Notes under the pieces: model-generated
Seen by the model: the letters and a program-made list of their open reading frames with translations, nothing else
What the model was told of the DNA's origin: nothing
The model's database searches: none
Position numbers and translations under genes: made by a program
NCBI RefSeq assembly: GCF_036417845.1
Contig: NC_089978.1
Location: 128,742,183 to 128,806,182 of the forward strand
DNA length: 64,000 nucleotides
Origin: Apteryx mantelli
Taxonomy: Eukaryota; Chordata; Aves; Apterygiformes; Apterygidae
Reading direction: 5' to 3'
Shown here: positions 12,820 through 24,000 of the stretch, in pieces
Layout: every line of letters starts with the position of its first letter
Position numbering within the stretch: the stretch's first letter is position 1

Positions 12820-12832
12820 AGACCTTTGACCC
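12820..12832 (+). promoter_or_regulatory. DR1 site (HNF4/COUP-TF type) in the APOV1 promoter
   Basis: AGACCTTTGACCC matches the inverted DR1 consensus TGACCTTTGACCT at 11 of 13 positions. It lies about 60-70 bases upstream of the proposed start. The chicken gene is known to bind COUP-TF and liver factors in this part of its promoter. This supports hepatocyte-restricted expression. Confidence 0.65.
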
Positions 12833-12856
12833 CTTGCTATCTCTATATTAGCTTTG

Positions 12857-12862
12857 CATAAA
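12857..12862 (+). promoter_or_regulatory. TATA-like box (CATAAA) and start region of APOV1
   Basis: CATAAA lies about 30 bases upstream of an initiator-like TCAGCTT with A at 12892. That gives a short non-coding first exon ending at the gtaag donor at 12928. An alternative TATATTA at 12845 would place the start slightly further left. Confidence 0.6.
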
Positions 12863-12891
12863 TGACGGTGTCTCAGATGAGCATCTAGATC

Positions 12892-12927
12892 AGCTTCTGC
12901 CTGTGAGACAGAGAGAAAGCAGGACAG
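12892..12927 (+). other. APOV1: APOV1 exon 1 (5'UTR, predicted)
   Basis: A non-coding exon of about 36 bases is predicted between the initiator and the donor CAG/gtaaga at 12928. The chicken gene also has a non-coding first exon. The 5' edge depends on the TATA assignment. The intron would run to an acceptor near 14383 (ggtgtacag), which is also a prediction. Confidence 0.6.
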
Positions 12928-14405
12928 GTAAGAGCTCTCTGTTCTTGGTGGTGAGGACTTTGTGACTGGTGTATCTAGACCATATGGAAGTGAGTGGAGG
13001 TGGTCTCCTATTTTGCCCCACTTTTTCTTGCCAGCCAAAGTGTGAGCCCTTCTCAGGCTCCCTAGCCAGGAATATTGCTGAAACAGAGGAGGGTGGGAGC
13101 ACTTGAGTAACCTGGACTGAAGTCAAGTGACGGATGCTCTATAGTACGCTTATAGGAGGGTCAAGCCCATGATAGATTTTTCAGAGTTTCAGTGGTAGAA
13201 GATAAATAACTTTTTCCAAGCTGCTCCATTTTGGGGACTGCAGGCTTTAAGGCAGGTAAGATCCCCTCTTTATGCTCTTTGGGAGCAAATTTATACCTTG
13301 CATCTACGGAGGGAGAAACTGGCTCTGGGATTAAAAAGCAAGGAGGGATGGTAACTGAGCAACTGCTGCTGGTCAGCAAATGTCTAGTGAATATGGAGTG
13401 GTAGCTTTTGGAGGTAATCTGTGTATAGTAGGAAATTAATATGGATGGAAACTGCTTTACTGTGGAATAATAAAGAGCATTGACTAGCAGCTACCTGGCA
13501 CAGAATTTAGCAAAGCAGTCATGTGTAACAGGCTTGCAGCCTTTCTTTCCATGCAATTCCTATCACTGTGATGTTTTGTTCATGTTGCTGTAAGTGATGC
13601 AGCCCTTTACTCAGGGCATAAATCAAGTTTAACTTCTAAACACCTTTTTAAATGCACAGTGTTTGAAAAGCTTATTTATATATAATGTCATGCTTTTCAG
13701 TTACCAAGTACTGACTTTTGAAGAGTTCTCTAATTTTGGCTTTTTTAATAGACAAAATAAAGGTTAGGTGAGGGTAAAGTTTGCATTTATTCCCTTTTGA
13801 GAATTTTTTCTGCATTGGTTACTAACTGCTAATCACAATGCAAAAAAGATGAGAGAACCTCATTGGCTGAATCTTTTCTCAACTATAGGAAGAAAAAATA
13901 CTCAGATCACTGGGTCATTAAGATGAGCATCTTATGTGCTACACTGATCAGAACAAGATTCTTCAAACCAATTAACAAAAAATCAAACAAAAAAAATCCC
14001 ATAATGTGACTTCTTCAGTTGTACCTCTGTATGGCAGAAACCTCTTCTAACCTATGCAAGTTTTAGTGCTTTGCTCATATGCTGAAAAGGGGGCTTTAGA
14101 TCTTGTATAAAAGAAGTAACTTTAACTGTAACATATTTTGTGGAGCTCTGAAAGCTATCATTCATTGTGGATATTTACGATTATACAAATCAAAGGACAC
14201 TTTCATTTTTGAACTATCTTTTTGTCACTTCTGAAGAGGAAATGCACCATGATCTTTCCTGTTTTCTCTTTCTTGTATTGGTTTGATTTGTTGCACAAAT
14301 CTGGTGTTTAACAGACATGCTTTATTTCTCTGATAATAAACAAACCATTATATGGTGATTCCAGCTGATCTCTTGGTGTACAGGGCTGAACTGGTACTGC
14401 AAGCC

Positions 14406-14466
14406 ATGCTGCAATCCAGGGCTTTGGTGATAGCTCTCATTCTACTCCTTAGCACCACCTTCCCAG
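14406..14466 (+). CDS. APOV1: APOV1 coding exon with the signal peptide
   Basis: Starts at the ATG that aligns with the chicken initiator and ends CCAG/gtaagt in phase 1. It encodes nearly all of the hydrophobic signal peptide. Confidence 0.92.
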
Positions 14467-15811
14467 GTAAGTCTGAAAAGCCTTTCTGTCTGCCTGAGAC
14501 AAGGCTCTGCTTTATAGATTCTCACTTATCTCAGGAAAGTCTGTCCCAACCATAAACCAGGACTGAAGCCAAATAACACAGTCTGAGACCATGAATTTAC
14601 AGTGCTAGTGAGTGTGAATCCAATTGGTAGGGGCCTCAGATGAAAATCTTCCATAGCTAGTGCAAATACTCTGCCATTTAAACACTAGGACCTAGATGCC
14701 TGAATATTAGAGATGAGGTGCTGCTGGATGCAGGGGAAATATGGGGGGGAGGGAAGGACTTTGAATCTGTGAAGAATTTCTAGTCTCTTCCCACTGTGCC
14801 TCTGGGCAGACTTCACAGAGATGAGTGATTAGGGAAACTTAATGGTTTTTGCTTCCTTCTCAGAAGTGCACTCAAAATCCATCTTTGAGAAAGACAACCG
14901 CCGTGACTGGTTGGCCACCCCCAATAAAATTGTCGCTTATTGCTTTGAAACTGTGAACAACATGTCCCCTAAAGTCGGTCAGTTCTTGATGGATGTTGCC
15001 CAGACTCCAGTATTTGTTGGTGCCAGGTATGGAAAGGTTTTCTGTGCTAGTGTTGTGATAGCCACAGATGGGGAAGGTGAGGGAGGAGTGGGAGGAAGTA
15101 CAGATTAATCCAGTTTCTACATGAGGAGATGCAGGGAGCAACGAAAAAGCGAATGAAGCCTGATGTGAATGCAATGGGAAGGGGCTGTTGTAGGGGCGAG
15201 ATGATTTCACGTGAAAGTGCAACACCTTCCAGGGGTGCAGATTGAACAAGGCAATCCTAGGGTGATAGCAGATATCTCTTTATATATGAGTAGTGAGGGA
15301 GGCAGACACTGGCTGGTGGGGGATCAGCTACCCTCAAAGTGGCTGTGCAGATGCTGCGGCACTGTTTGTGAGGGGCTGAGTACTGAAGGCGCCAGGAAAC
15401 ACTGGTGTCACTGAGCCCAAATGACAGAACTGGCTCTGGCTGTAAATTTATATTCTTAAAGAAGGATTCCTCCCAAAAGGAAAAGCATGATGACCCAAGA
15501 TATGCAGTTTCATATAACTCATGGCAAATACAGATTGCCTATTCCTGCTTTCTGAGGAAAGCCCCTCTAGGATTGCTGAAAAGCTTTGTACTGACAGGCA
15601 GTGTGAAAGAAGGGTAGCTTGATAACTACTGCAAACAGAGATTAATCTTTCTCTTATTTGTGTATCATCTCACATATTTGTGTATCTTACCACACACATT
15701 GTTGTCCCCTGCAGGAACTTCTTCACAAGAGTGATAGCTAAATTCGGTGCAATGGCTGAACAGGTGATGGAAGAAATAACCCAGTTGAAGACAAATGTCC
15801 TAGGCTACTAG
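14406..15811 (+). CDS. APOV1: Apovitellenin-1 (apoVLDL-II), complete
   Basis: This small secreted apolipoprotein is made in liver under oestrogen and carried on VLDL to the oocyte, where it protects yolk VLDL from lipoprotein lipase. Coding exons are 14406-14466, 14864-15026 and 15715-15811, with GT/AG borders and phases 1 and 2, giving 106 residues, the length of the chicken protein. The start MLQSRALVIALILLLSTTFP aligns with chicken MVQYRALVIAVILLLSTTVP, so an in-frame ATG at 14352 is rejected. The signal peptide is 24 residues (ending EVHS). The mature protein is 82 residues: it starts KSIFEKDNRRDWL, contains VNNMSPKVGQFLMDVAQT, and ends VLGY. Several other positions differ from chicken. 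The C-terminal Cys that links chicken dimers is absent; a lone Cys sits at mature residue 23 instead. An oestrogen-type promoter lies 1.5-1.7 kb upstream of the ATG. Confidence 0.95.
14864..15026 (+). CDS. APOV1: APOV1 middle coding exon
   Basis: The acceptor is ccttctcag and the donor is GCCAG/gtatgg. The exon completes the signal peptide (EVHS) and encodes the N-terminal two thirds of the mature protein, including the conserved RRDWL and SPKVGQF motifs. Confidence 0.93.
15715..15811 (+). CDS. APOV1: APOV1 last coding exon
   Basis: The acceptor is cccctgcag. The exon encodes NFFTRVIAKFGAMAEQVM and ends LKTNVLGY with TAG. Chicken has LCYTKVLGY here, so this copy has lost one residue and the Cys. 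Confidence 0.93.
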
Positions 15812-16103
15812 TCAGATGAAGACAAGTCAGTGTTTCCTTACGTGAGTTGGTAGCATCCTGCAGTGTCCTCTTTCTCCCTGCCCCTGCTACGGACCAAGAT
15901 CAGTCAATAACACAGAATCGATACTCCTGTTAATGCCACTAGAGGGAATCCAGCTTCAGAGACCAAAGGATGGAAGACATCTACTGAAGTCTCCCCAAAA
16001 TGAAACACTGCTGGGTATGGGGAAGGCAATGAGATTGCAGAGCTCTTCTGTAGCCAAATCCTGAAAATTAATTCCTCCTGAATGGCTTGGTCATTGCCCC
16101 TCT

Positions 16104-16109
16104 AATAAA
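16104..16109 (+). terminator. APOV1 polyadenylation signal
   Basis: AATAAA lies 293 bases after the stop codon and is followed by the GT-rich stretch tgttggttgtt, as expected for cleavage just downstream. Confidence 0.8.
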
Positions 16110-17018
16110 AAAATGTTGGTTGTTACACTTCCTTAAGTTTCCTACTTGTTATTGAGTGTTATAAAATCCCATCCACTTTGGCCTCCCGTCCTGCTGAGAA
16201 TGAAGCTGTGATTCACAAGAAGTTGTTATAGGCTATGATAATATATCCTGACTGTTGAGGCACATTTAACGAAGCTCAAGTTCTGCTCTGTGTGGAATTA
16301 CTTGAGCATCTTTTGGAGCGGCCACAACATGGCAAACACAGCAGCGATTGTCTCAGATCAGGAAAGACCATGAGAATTTGTAATGTTGAATCCTACTGAT
16401 TGTGCTCCCTGGTTGGGTCAGAAGCAAGCAGGAGCACCTGTACAAGTGTCTGAAGACTTCAGACTATTTAGGAAAATAAGTGCCAGTAAACCAAACCGTG
16501 TATTAATTTGAGCAGGACCTTGAACGTATACTTCTAATGACCAGTGAGGTCACCGAACAGCCTTTTCAGAGCAGAAATGAGGGGAATATTTCTCACTAGT
16601 TTCAAGATGGAGGTTGACCTATGCCCAGGACTATCTATGAAGGCCTGGAAGGCCCTTGCCAGTCCTGTGTAACTGTGCCTCATCTCAGATGCTTACATTG
16701 GATACAGAAATCCATCTACTTCATCATTAAGTAAGCAGAAACAAGCAGAAAATTTGTCTGAAATCATATCGGGACACTGCAGCAGAGGCTAAAATGAAAT
16801 ACTGCTAGCCTGAGATCTGGGAGTCACCATCTCTTCACACACACAGGGGCAGGGCTACTGCTTAGGAAAGAGAGCATTACTACAACTGACAAAAGGAGAT
16901 TTGCCTTTTAACTGCAAAGAAACACTATTGTCTCTTACAGCACATCTCTACTTACTTTCCCTTCATTGGGATCTTAAACCTAAAACTTTGTTTTGCTTCA
17001 ACTTTAGCATTAACTATC

Positions 17019-17526
17019 TGTCAGGGCTGGAGGGCATCAGTTGGCCTTAATGGCTCTGACCAGCCTCACCAGGGACCCCCACCCACACACCCTGCCCATG
17101 GGCCCAGGAGTCCCATTTAAACTCAGGCAGGCACCGGCATTCAGACCAGTGCCTGGCCCTGCTGTCCTGGATTACTGGTTTTCCTGGGTGGATGCTGGAC
17201 CTATGTTGTAGGTAGCCTTGTCTCCAGTCCCACCTCTGGCCCTGCGTTCAAGATGAACCTTGGACCTATGCTGTAGCCTTGCCTCTAGCTCTGTCTCCTG
17301 CTGTCCTGGTTGGGCTCCCTGGATGACCCCTGAGGTGAGCTTGTTACCTCACCTTCTCTGGGGCTGTTGAAGGACCCTGTCACTGTTACTACCTTGCCTC
17401 TGTTTGGGTACTGTGGAGCTGCCTCCTTGTTGGGGGAGGGAGGAGTCACTACCTGTGCTGGGGTCACCCTGGACTCCTGGCTCGTCCTCCCTCCAAGAGC
17501 AGCCCTGCTCTTGCTGCTCCCTGACA
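17019..17526. mobile_element. Solo LTR, copy 1
   Basis: The element begins TGTCAGGG and ends CCCTGACA, an 8-base perfect terminal inverted repeat with TG...CA ends. It is similar along its length to 62696-63152: both share 'ccagcctcacc', a 'ggacctat.ttgtag' block that occurs twice within each copy, 'tgctggggtcac', and a nearly identical last 30 bases. Flanks CTATC and CTACT are a weak, decayed match for a 5-base target duplication. No internal retroviral genes adjoin it. The family name is not recognised and its transcriptional direction is not determined. Confidence 0.75.
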
Positions 17527-18556
17527 CTACTTCTAGATTCTTAAGTATTTGGCAACTGAGTAGGGGAGTAGCAGGAGAAAGGGGGAAGCCCAAGGAGGAA
17601 ACAGGAGCCATTAGTGCTTGGCCTTTCCCTTGGATGCATGTGTGGAAAAAGAGGAAGAGGAGAGACGGCAGGTGATAAGGAGGAGGGAGAAGCAGTAGAG
17701 TCTGAAGGAAGAAGAATAATCATCAACGATGGCTCTAAAAGCTGAATGTGTTTCCTCGAGGGTCTCCCCCCAGGTTGAGTTTGACTACACAAGTTAACCC
17801 CAATAGCTGGCAAAAGGCTAATTAACAGGTGACGGCTGTATTCCAACCTGCATGTCTGTGCCAATCTCCCGTCAGCATCGGTGGGAGAACCGCCCTGACT
17901 GCATATGCAGTGCCAGACTCCTATTTTAACTGTGCTCTACACTTACTAATGGTGTTCTGCCATCTCAAGAGACTGGGCTGTGTCATCCTGGAGCTTCAGC
18001 TCTCCTATTGCTTGGGCAGCAGATGAGGAGTGGAAAAGAATATCCTAATGTAATAGGAAGGATCTCTTTCTCCAACCCAAAGCACTGACTACTGAAAATG
18101 TTTTGTGGCCATTTTCCTTCTGAATGGTCAGAAAGACTTACTGAAGGCAGTACCTGATTCTCCAAAGCTTCCTTCTTGCCTCAGTCTGAATTATGTCTCC
18201 CAAGGTCTCTCTTCCTGACAAGTCTGCTTCATCACAAAACTGAACATGTTCTAGCTGCTGTCCTCTTGGAGCAATCTGGTAGGCTATGAATAATGCAGGA
18301 TAGTGTTCTTCTGAAGAAATGAGACTCCTAGGTCTTATTCTTTTGATAATTCCAACAAATAATTATCAGCTATCAATATAAGCTTTCATGTAACCATTTG
18401 TCTGGAAAAATAAAGCTCATTCCACATTTTCTATATCTCAGCACATACTTGGTACCATGAACAACTGAAATGAAGTCAGCACCCCTATGCAGGGCAGTAA
18501 GTGTTCTTCTGTCTCTGGTTATTTCACCACCTCTGCAGACCTCTCTTGCAGTGTTT

Positions 18557-18574
18557 TATTATTATTATTATTAT
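18557..18574. repeat. (ATT)n microsatellite
   Basis: Several perfect ATT/TTA units run into a T tract. Confidence 0.8.
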
Positions 18575-19713
18575 TTTTTTTTATTACTGCCTGTTTTGAT
18601 TAGACTATCTACAATGCTTTCTTGGTCACACATGCATATGCACACACATAAAGTATGCAAATACACTGGTACTTAGAAGAAGGTTTAGAAAAGTGCAGTT
18701 TGGGCTGATAAGAGTGTTTACCACATGAAAAGGCCAGAAACTTCAGCTCTTTCTGCTACAGAAATGATTTCCTACCTGCTTGTTTTGCATGTGTCTGCTC
18801 AGTCTTTCTTCCTGTATGTAACCCTTGTAGGAAAAGCCCTGCAATCTAAATTCATTCTTGCCCTACCAAAGCAGCTAACGTTCTGAGAGTTTTCTCAGGA
18901 TAGCGCTAATCCTCATTTGTCCAACATTTCAGAAGTATCTCTTGCTTAAAGAGTGATAAATTCATGAGCTGTACAAAGGAGTCTGAACCTGCCCTTAGAG
19001 TTTGATGTCCTTGGAATCACTGCTTCAAACTTCTGAATCTTTCCATAGACATTGCCAAAAGGGTAGGAAAAAGCATGGAAAGTATAGGGGATTCCTGCTG
19101 CACTTCAAGTTTGTTGTGTGACTTCATTTATGCAGCATGGTGGTATTTCTCTATTGTACCACATGCTTGTTTGCTTCAGTTATGCAGTGATATGAATTCC
19201 ATGCTAAAACTTATGAAGTTTTGGTATTTTTTTTAATGCATTTAGTTATAGCCCTTTAATTCCTCTATAATGTAACCTCCAGTGAATCCTAGCCAGCCAT
19301 ATGCTAACTAGCTATGTTTGATATTTGACTGATTTCAGTATATGGGCAAATCTGATTCAGCTGGTAGACCTCTGTATTTGGTCCTACTGTATCCTGAGAT
19401 CATGTAGTTATTTGTGTCTTCGTATGCTTCAAAAGAAGTAATCTGGAAACTTCCCAGATTCACAAATGTGCTGATTAATCTGTTGCACAATGTGCAGCAT
19501 AAAGCAATCTATAAAAAGCACTATAGGAAACCTCCCACAGCCACTCTTGACCCTGATGTTACTGGCATCATCCTTTGCTAATTTCTTTAAAGGCAGAAAC
19601 TATCAGGTGAGTAACTGAGACAGCATTCAGGCAGAGGCAAAGTAGGAAAAAAAAGATCATTTTATTCCCCAAAGGATCCTGGGGCAAATTCATAAGACTC
19701 AGGATTGGGGCAT

Positions 19714-19726
19714 GGGGGGGGGGGGG
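19714..19726. repeat. Poly-G run (G13)
   Basis: An uninterrupted G run of 13 in the APOV1 to CpG-island interval; its length may be unreliable in assembly. Confidence 0.8.
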
Positions 19727-19842
19727 AGTCTTATGTTTTACACTTGGAGTTAGAATATGTCACTTACATTTAATCCCACTTTTCAGTAGGAATAAACAGC
19801 TTAATCCTTACATGTTTCTTTCTTTCTTTTTTTTTTTTTTTT

Positions 19843-19925
19843 GTCTGTAAAATAGAGATGGAAATTGCATCTGAAGTCATGTCTGTGAAAGTTCACTAAG
19901 TGCTTCAAGATTCTTGGAGAGACTT
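19843..19925 (+). repeat. MIR-like SINE 3' end
   Basis: gtctgtaaaatagagatgg and, further on, aagtgcttcaagattcttgg parallel the amniote MIR tail (ctgtaaaatgggg ... aagtgctttgagatcctcgg). It lies directly after a T-rich run. Confidence 0.5.
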
Positions 19926-20249
19926 AGTGAAATGTTCACTTCGGTGATATTCATTTTACAGAAGCTTTCTTTGTGAGCAATCATCTCTCATTTACCAGCT
20001 TTGAGAAAGCTTGCGGTGTAACTGGTTCAGCTGAGTCCATTGACATGAAATTTCAAGAAGCATCAGTTTTCTGTTGTTTCTGAGATGGATGAATAACATC
20101 TGATGCGTTCCTAATTTCTGCAAAAACACCCTTTCTTGAAAACTACCTATTACGCCTAATACGCTGCAAAATCCTCGGTGGTTTATACCGTTGATGGCAC
20201 AGAACGGTTTGGATGTTACTCCCCAGCTCCCCTCACCCGTGCAGGGTGA

Positions 20250-20930
20250 CTGCAACACTTGGGAAAACGACGACTGGCTGCCTGCCCGCGCCTGCCGGGG
20301 AGTGGGGCGCGCGGGCGGCGGTTGGCGGCGCGCGGCGAGGCGGCCGTTGGGCCGGGGGAGGGGGCCGCGAGGCGCTCCTGCAATGCCAGCCGGGGCGAGG
20401 GGAGGTGCGGGCGGCCCCCTCTGCCCCCCGCGCTGTCTTGTACGCCGTCGCTTTTATGTGGGGGTTGTTTCTCTAATCCGATCCTCTGGCTTGGCGCGGT
20501 GCTGCATCTGCCTTCCCCCCCGCCCGCCATCCCCGTCTCCCCGGGGGCAGGAGGCAGCGCTCGCCCCCGGCGTCCCGGGAGGCTCCTGCCGGCGTGACAG
20601 GAAAGCCTTGCGTGCCAGGCCTCCCTCCCGGTGGGCGAGAGAGATCAGTCAGCGTCTGTCTCTCTTTTGCTCAAAGCCCACAGCTTTCGCCGCGGCGGCG
20701 AGCACTGACTCAAAGCGGGCCCGCCGGGCTGTCCCGCTTCGCACGCGATGCTGCCGTCGCCGCCGCCCCCCGGTCCGGCCCGGCGCCTCCCGCACTCCTG
20801 CCCCGCCGCGGGGCCCGGGCGGCGGCACTGCCGGCGGCGGCGGCCTGGGCGCGCAGGTAGGCTCGGGAAGCGAGAACGCCGCGGGGAGTGGGGAAAGGCG
20901 GGCTTACCCCGAAAGTGCCTCCTCCGCTTC
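20250..20930. promoter_or_regulatory. CpG island, probable promoter of an unidentified gene
   Basis: A very GC- and CpG-rich block stands out sharply from AT-rich flanks. It contains many GGCGGG/CCGCCC boxes and runs of GCCGCCG. A possible first-exon donor (GCGCAG/gtaggc at 20856) would point to a + strand gene. Long ORFs cross it on both strands, but they are low-complexity Arg/Pro/Ala/Gly products of GC bias and match nothing I know. By human synteny CPOX would be the expected + strand gene here, but I found none of its conserved segments to the right. Confidence 0.6.
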
Positions 20931-20936
20931 AGATAT

Positions 20937-21000
20937 GCTTATTTATATATATGTTTATATTTTTATATGTATGTGTATACACACATATGTATAATGCATG
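20937..21000. repeat. AT-rich TA/TATG/CA simple sequence
   Basis: Degenerate tatata, tatgtgta and cacacatatg units abut the right edge of the CpG island. Confidence 0.6.
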
Positions 21001-24000
21001 TTTTTTAAGTTATTTTATTTTTGGGAGGGAGGGGGGGTCTTCATGTTTTGAGGTGCTTGAAAGGCTTTGGTATCACAGTCCTTCCCCAGGCTGCAGTGCG
21101 CCTGCTCCTGCCGCCTGCAGAGCAAGGCCTGCACCTGGGGGTCTCCAGCTTTTGCACCCACTGGGCCTGCTGCCTCCTTCTGCCCCTTGTCAGCCTGAGC
21201 AAGGCCTAAGCAGCACGTGGGGGCTTTCCTGCCTAACCCCAAGGCAGCCGAGCATCACCCCAGCTCGGAAAGGTCAGGTGAGGTTTGCAACCCCAGCCTG
21301 GAAAAGCTATTGGGGGCCCCCAACCTCGGTGACCTGGAGGCTGTGCAGGCTTTGAAGGGACTGCTCTGGATTTAAGGAGATAGAGGGGCAGAGATGCCTC
21401 AGGCTAATGCTCGGGGGAGAACTTGGACTGGCAGAGGGGTGGCTTTATATCGATAAAGCCACATTTTAGGAAAGGCTGCCCCTGTGTGATGCTTGTAGGG
21501 CATGCTGCAACTAGGATGGGTAAATCACTCCCTACTAGGGCTAGCAAGGGTCTGCCCTTGGAGAGGTGCCTGCGTGTGAAGACGAAGGGGAAGAGTGTTT
21601 TGGCATGGGCTGAGTTAGAAAGGTTTGAGAAGCTGTAGCTAGGACAGTGTTGGGTGGGGAGGGTTGTTAGAATGTTATTTCCGTAATATGTAGAAAGACT
21701 GTTTTTCAAATATGTTTGCTCACTTACCTGCATACTTATTAGCGAGATGGGCGTTCCTTTAATTTCGATGTAAAATAAGTATGTTGTGCTTTACAAACCC
21801 TAAATTTTGGGGGTAGGAAGGAAATGCCAAACCTTATCATACTATATTACAAAATTCCTCTTTCTGCTTACTTTTTGCTGGGGGAAATGGGCTAGATAAC
21901 TTCCCTCCTCAAAAAAATGATTTAAAAAACATTTCTATCATCAGTTTTCAAAACCTATAAAATTGCAGCATCTGTGATTGCAAGTGTTAGCTAACCATTT
22001 TGGTAGTAACTGTGATAAAAGTGGCTTTATAATTGTGTCCCTGCATCATAAACACTACAGTTTCTAGTGTGCACCACAGCATCAGGTACCATCCAGATCT
22101 CATAGAACGCACTAAACTTCTCATTACCAGGCCAGGAGAGTCTCTGAAAATGGTTTATAAGAGAAGTTCCTGTCAACCTGGAGTTGTACTGATTACTAAA
22201 GATTTTAACAGCAGAATACATATTTACAAATATAGCTGTGAAATATGTCAGTGAAGTGTGCAGATCTTTTTTCAAAGCTGCTTATCTCCAGAGTTGCAAT
22301 AACATCCCTCTTAAACTGGGTCAGATATTGTTTTTGAGGCTGCTTTATTCACAGAATACACTTAAGAGACTAGAACTGCAAGTTTAAGGGAAAACGTATA
22401 ATAACTCAGTGTTTGAAAACAAGCTGATTAGATTTGCAGATGAATCACTTCAAGGTTGTTTGTTTAACAGTAACACTTTCTCTTCTCTCAAAAGGCTAAC
22501 TGGTCCCTTGCCATTCTGTAGGGTAATAATGTTAAAGTCTTACTAGTGGTGGATTTCTCCTCCTGGAGCGGGGTATAGACCCCGCCAAGTAACCCTCACC
22601 ACAGAGACACGTTCAAAATGGCATATTTAGGTTTGCTTTGCTGCTTGAAGAGCACAATACTGTAAAGCAGCCAGTCCGGTTGTGTGATCCACAGGACTGT
22701 TTTTAATTCTGCAGTCAGTAAAATGCAAAGGAGTTCTTCTTTCAAAAAAAAAGAAAAATCTGGTTAATAGTACCAAGTCAAACTGCCATATTTTTTGCTT
22801 AACACTGTCTTTTGTCAGTTAAACTGTCACTGTGTTTATTAGCTATTTCAGCATTTTAGGTTTCCCATGATTCTAGCCTCTGAGCATCTTTACTTAGCAC
22901 AAAAGTGGGAAGTCTCTTATTCTTCTCCTTTTTGGATATCAAAAAATGTAAGCTGTATACATACACAGTTATGTTAGCAATTTATACTCATTAAATCTTT
23001 TTTGGCAGGTGAAAGCTGGCAGTGATTTTAGATTTAAAAGGAGTTTTCAGTGTTCTAATAACAAGTTCAACTCAATGGAAGTCATATTTTGTAAAAATAA
23101 CTCTGGTAGATATTTCTAAAGGGAGAGAATGCTAATTTTATTTTGTTTTGAGTTACCTAGTTTCTCAAATACTTACTTGATACCTCAAAAAAGTAAAAAT
23201 CTACTATATAAAATGAATACATGCAAACATAGTATTTAATACATCAATACTTAGAAGCAGTGCTTCATCCAAAATAGTCATGCATCTGATTACAGTAATT
23301 TCGCTAAATGACAGCATCACGTGGAGAATATATTCTTGTTTTGTTCCTAGTGTTTGAGCCGGTCTTTATCTCTTAAGGTGTACTGGGTTGCTGATGGAGT
23401 GGGGAAAGAAATATTTCTCTATTGAGTTTACTCAATGTAGGTCAGTAATTTTTGCCAGCTCATGTGCAATGTTAGAAATATGCTGCAGGTGATTGCCGTC
23501 TGTCAACCTGGAGAAAAATGCCTGTGGCAAAAAGCAAAGTACAAGAATGCCAGCCACTGTTACAAGTCTTTCGGGCAATTCATTGGCTGTCAGCCACTAT
23601 AGAGGGTTGACGGGTAGTACAGGCATTGCTAACTTATGTTATTTCATAACACATGAAGTCAAAATACTGAGCATGAATGCACAAAGTACTTCAGTGCTCA
23701 AGAAATACTTGTTCCCGCAGAGTACCAGTGTTTATGATTTACTCCTGTAACTGTGTAAATCACAGCCATTCATATCCTGAAAAACTGTTTCTGAAGTGTC
23801 TGAAGTGGTATGTAGGAGTGTGTCCCTTGTCTGAGTGAACTGACAATCCGCTGATGCTAATAGCTGGTTATGTCCTCAAAGCCCTGTCAGCTTTCTTTTT
23901 AAATGAAAGTTCATTTTCCCTCCTGTTTGCAAAGAAAGGGGGTGTTGTTAAAGGGTTAACCTGCAAGTTCAAAAGCAAGTAAAAACGATCCTTGAAGTAG

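Noticed and set aside
14352-14405. Upstream in-frame ATG that would extend APOV1 by 18 residues
   Set aside because: Alignment with the chicken precursor places the start at 14406 and gives the expected 24-residue signal peptide and 106-residue precursor. The upstream ATG is probably intronic.
20191-20994. 267-codon ORF and overlapping ORFs through the GC island
   Set aside because: Composition is Arg/Pro/Gly/Ala-rich in every frame, as expected of CpG-island DNA. No motif, no homology I recognise, and it runs into AT-rich simple sequence.
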